Part shown: positions 35,124 through 37,110 of the stretch, piece after piece
How the letters are laid out: every line of letters begins with the position of its first letter
How positions within the stretch are numbered: the stretch's first letter is position 1
NCBI GenBank assembly: GCA_910584125.1
Contig: CAJTXU010000028.1
Span: 1 to 37,110 of the forward strand
DNA length: 37,110 bases
Source of the DNA: an uncultured Muribaculaceae bacterium
Lineage (GTDB): Bacteria > Bacteroidota > Bacteroidia > Bacteroidales > Muribaculaceae
Reading direction: 5' to 3'
Translations under genes and position numbers: made by a program
The notes under the pieces: generated by a model
The model's input: the letters and a program-made list of their open reading frames with translations, nothing else
The model's database searches: none
Told to the model about the DNA's origin: nothing

Positions 35124-35825
35124 ATGGAGAAAAAACCACAATTCAGCGGCCCGCGCCGCCCGGCTGGCGGGTCGAGGCCGCGTCCCGGACAGCGCGGACG
35201 CGGCGGCGACCGCCGCAATGACCCGTATGCCACCAACGAGCATATCCGCGCCAGAGAGGTGCGCCTCGTGGGCGACAACGTCGAGCAGGGCGTGTATCCC
35301 ATAGCCCAGGCCCTCAAGATCGCGGAGCGTCAGCAACTCGACCTCGTGGAGATCTCGCCTACGGCCGAGCCTCCCGTGTGCCGCGTGATCGACTATCAGA
35401 AGTTCCTCTACCAGCAGAAGAAGCGCCAGAAGGAACAGAAACAGAAGGCCGCCAAGGTAGTGGTCAAGGAGATACGATTCGGTCCGCAGACCGACGACCA
35501 TGACTACAACTTCAAGCTCAAGCACGCCCAGGGCTTCCTGCGCGAGGGCTCGAAGGTCAAGGCCTACGTCTTCTTCCGCGGCCGCTCGATTCTCTTCAAG
35601 GAGCAGGGCGAGGTGCTGCTGCTGCGGTTCGCCAACGACCTCGAGGAGCTCGGCAAGGTCGAGATGATGCCCGTGCTCGAAGGCAAGAGGATGTCGATCA
35701 TGATAGCTCCACTCAAGGTGGCGCCCAAGAAAGAGAAGCCGGCCGACAAGCCGCGCGGCGACGAGAAGGCCGCCGCTCCGGCGGGCGAAGACGCCGAAAA
35801 GAAGGAGGTTTCTGAAGAATCCTGA
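35124..35825 (+). CDS. infC: Translation initiation factor IF-3
   Basis: The protein has 233 residues. A basic, Gly/Arg/Pro-rich N-terminal extension of about 33 residues precedes the IF3 N-domain (ATNEHIRAREVRLVGDN), then the linker and C-domain (KEIRFGPQTDDHDYNFKLKH). A Lys/Glu/Ala tail of about 35 residues extends it beyond the E. coli form. It starts with ATG rather than the AUU used in E. coli. Confidence 0.97.
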   Translation: MEKKPQFSGPRRPAGGSRPRPGQRGRGGDRRNDPYATNEHIRAREVRLVGDNVEQGVYPIAQALKIAERQQLDLVEISPTAEPPVCRVIDYQKFLYQQKKRQKEQKQKAAKVVVKEIRFGPQTDDHDYNFKLKHAQGFLREGSKVKAYVFFRGRSILFKEQGEVLLLRFANDLEELGKVEMMPVLEGKRMSIMIAPLKVAPKKEKPADKPRGDEKAAAPAGEDAEKKEVSEES

Positions 35826-35998
35826 AAATAAATTCCGGAGTCCGGCCAATAAATCGCGACAAGCCGCGTTTATTAGCAGGTGACGCCTCCGGGATGTCAC
35901 TGCCCGGGGAGCGATCCCCGCTCTGGCGATTGAATATATTAGAGACCGTAGGCACCACGTGCCGAGGTGAATTTTTAACAACTAAATTCTTTAACGAA
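35826..35998 (+). promoter_or_regulatory. Structured leader between infC and rpmI (possible L20/L35 autoregulation site)
   Basis: Hairpins: 35848-35858/35865-35874 (AATAAA-t-CGCG with CGCG-TTTATT), 35889-35893/35903-35907 and 35906-35910/35915-35919 (these two exclude each other), and GGCAC-CAC-GTGCC at 35951-35963. L20 controls its own operon through leader structure in other phyla. This sequence does not obviously match known L20 leaders, so the role is inferred. Confidence 0.45.
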
Positions 35999-36196
35999 AT
36001 GCCTAAAGTAAAGACGAATGCCGCTTCGAAAAAGCGTTTTGCGCTCACCGGCACCGGCAAGATCAAAAGGAAACACGCTTACCACAGCCACATCCTTACC
36101 AAGAAGTCGAAAAAGCGCAAGAGAAATCTCGACCACACCGGCCTGGTGGCTTCGGCCAACATCAAGCAGGTGCGCGAGCTCCTCAACCTCCGCTGA
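35999..36196 (+). CDS. rpmI: 50S ribosomal protein L35
   Basis: The protein has 65 residues from the ATG at 35999. The frame is open upstream to 35894, but that part is leader sequence and the family starts at MPKVKTNAASKKRF. The core KKSKKRKRNLDHTGLVASAN is typical. Confidence 0.96.
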   Translation: MPKVKTNAASKKRFALTGTGKIKRKHAYHSHILTKKSKKRKRNLDHTGLVASANIKQVRELLNLR

Positions 36197-36319
36197 CCGG
36201 CGGCGCAGACCAATCGGAACTGCAAGCATTTTCAATTCAATCAAATTTTTATTAACCGGATGTTTAGCTCCGCAAGCGCAAATGTATAGATGCCGCTGAC
36301 ATCCAAAATTTAAAAAAAG

Positions 36320-36667
36320 ATGCCAAGATCAGTAAATCACGTGGCCTCGAGAGCCAAGAGAAAGAAAATATTGAAACTGACCCGCGGTTACTACGGCAGC
36401 CGCCGCAACGTGTGGACAGTAGCGAAGAACACCTGGGAGAAGGGTCTGACCTACGCCTACCGCGACCGCAAGCAGAAAAAGCGCAACTTCCGCGCCCTCT
36501 GGATCCAGCGTATCAACGCCGCCGCACGTCAGGAGGATCTCTCGTACTCGAAGCTCATGGGTCTCATCCATGCGGCCGGCATTGAGATCAACCGCAAGGT
36601 CCTCGCCGAGCTCGCCATGAACAACCCCGAGGCTTTCAAGGCTATCGTCGCCAAAGTCAAGAAGTAA
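36320..36667 (+). CDS. rplT: 50S ribosomal protein L20
   Basis: 115 residues with MPRSVNHVASRAKRKKILKL and the conserved RNFRALWIQRINAAAR. It binds 23S rRNA early in 50S assembly and, in many bacteria, represses its own operon. It follows rpmI after 123 bases. Confidence 0.97.
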   Translation: MPRSVNHVASRAKRKKILKLTRGYYGSRRNVWTVAKNTWEKGLTYAYRDRKQKKRNFRALWIQRINAAARQEDLSYSKLMGLIHAAGIEINRKVLAELAMNNPEAFKAIVAKVKK

Positions 36668-36690
36668 GACGAAGCACCAGCCGACATACA

Positions 36691-36726
36691 GAGCCGTCCG
36701 GAATAATATCCGGGCGGCTCTTGCGT
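36691..36726 (+). terminator. Terminator of the ribosomal operon
   Basis: GAGCCGTCCGGA (36691-36702) pairs with TCCGGGCGGCTC (36709-36720), a 12-bp stem with one wobble, followed by TTGCGTT. Confidence 0.75.
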
Positions 36727-36809
36727 TATATATCATATAAAGCCGCCTGCGGCAGACTATGCGCCGCCCAGGGCTTAAACAGATCATTAACCTCCTAAGA
36801 AATAAATCA

Positions 36810-37110
36810 ATGAAGAAAATCATCCTCATGCTCGCCGCCGTGACAATCGCGGCGTCGGCGGCAATGGCCCAGCAGGCCATATTCGATCCCACCAAGAAGA
36901 AGGCAGTGGCCAAGACCGAGAAGTGCGACAGGAAAGTCGAGCTCAAGAAGGCGGAATGCAAGACTGTGGACTGCAAGGCAACCAATCGCGCCGACACCGA
37001 GTGCGCCAAGGCCAACTGCGCCAACACCGAGTGCGCCAAGGCCAACTGCGCCAAAACCGAGTGCGCCAAGGCCAACTGCGCCAACACCGAGTGCGCCAAG
37101 GCCAACTGCG
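36810..37110 (+). CDS. Secreted Cys-rich repeat protein, incomplete at the right edge
   Basis: 100 codons are visible from ATG at 36810 and the frame runs off the window. A signal peptide (MKKIILMLAAVTIAASAAMA) precedes a basic linker, then a 30-bp tandem repeat encodes ..TECAKANCANTECAKANC.. with Cys every fifth residue. The spacing matches the 5-residue period of pentapeptide-repeat helices, with Cys at the central position. No family is recognised; metal binding or disulfide stacking is possible. Confidence 0.75.
   Translation, partial: MKKIILMLAAVTIAASAAMAQQAIFDPTKKKAVAKTEKCDRKVELKKAECKTVDCKATNRADTECAKANCANTECAKANCAKTECAKANCANTECAKANC

Noticed and set aside
33140..35317. 725-aa open frame antisense to thrS
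   Set aside because: GC-rich codon-biased genes give long open antisense frames; thrS on the plus strand is unmistakable.

Overview
The window looks like a chromosome segment from a Bacteroidales bacterium, most likely Muribaculaceae-like. The basis is the gene families (NDH-2, META lipoprotein, BspA-type LRR proteins, AddB-like nuclease, C-terminal sorting-like tails), repeated Bacteroidetes promoters of the form TTTG-N19/20-TAnnTTTG, the absence of strong Shine-Dalgarno sites, and GC-rich codon use in the core part. I saw no rRNA, tRNA or CRISPR array. All family names come from reading motifs; no database search was run.

Positions 1-12,400 form an accessory, AT-richer, decayed region. It holds a methyltransferase-like ORF open to the left edge, an AAA15 ATPase plus RloB/Toprim-like pair (a probable anti-phage module) whose second gene is split by one extra T in a T7 run, and a DUF4417 / toxin-like / immunity-like cluster on the minus strand that abuts an IS66 fragment. 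Two BspA-like surface LRR genes follow, together with several gene remnants. A short dispersed motif (TTTGTTTGT) recurs around the defence module. The 335-aa LRR gene is preceded by a promoter and a roughly 375-nt structured leader in which three hairpins appear mutually exclusive, an attenuator-like layout and one of the best candidates here for an undescribed regulatory RNA.

Positions 12,400-26,000 carry a TPR/AraC-type membrane regulator divergent from a secreted Fn3/adhesin-like protein, an RluA-type pseudouridine synthase, a flavinylated FMN-binding/Fe-S membrane protein with an exported nitroreductase, a MATE transporter, a zinc metallopeptidase and an AddB-like nuclease. Between the pseudouridine synthase and the FMN-binding gene lie two near-identical 235-bp MITE-like elements that flank a 110-bp block containing divergent promoters, so each gene is separated from its promoter by one copy.

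Positions 26,000-37,110 are core: pth and rplY (L25), a TPR lipid/periplasm-type protein, NDH-2, a META-domain lipoprotein, an Hsp15-like S4 protein, then thrS-infC-rpmI-rplT with possible leader structures, and finally the start of a secreted Cys-rich pentapeptide-periodic protein cut by the window end. Three intergenic regions here contain inverted arrays of 7-bp units (AAGTAAT/AAGTAAG against their complement). They share their core word with the ends of the MITE-like elements.
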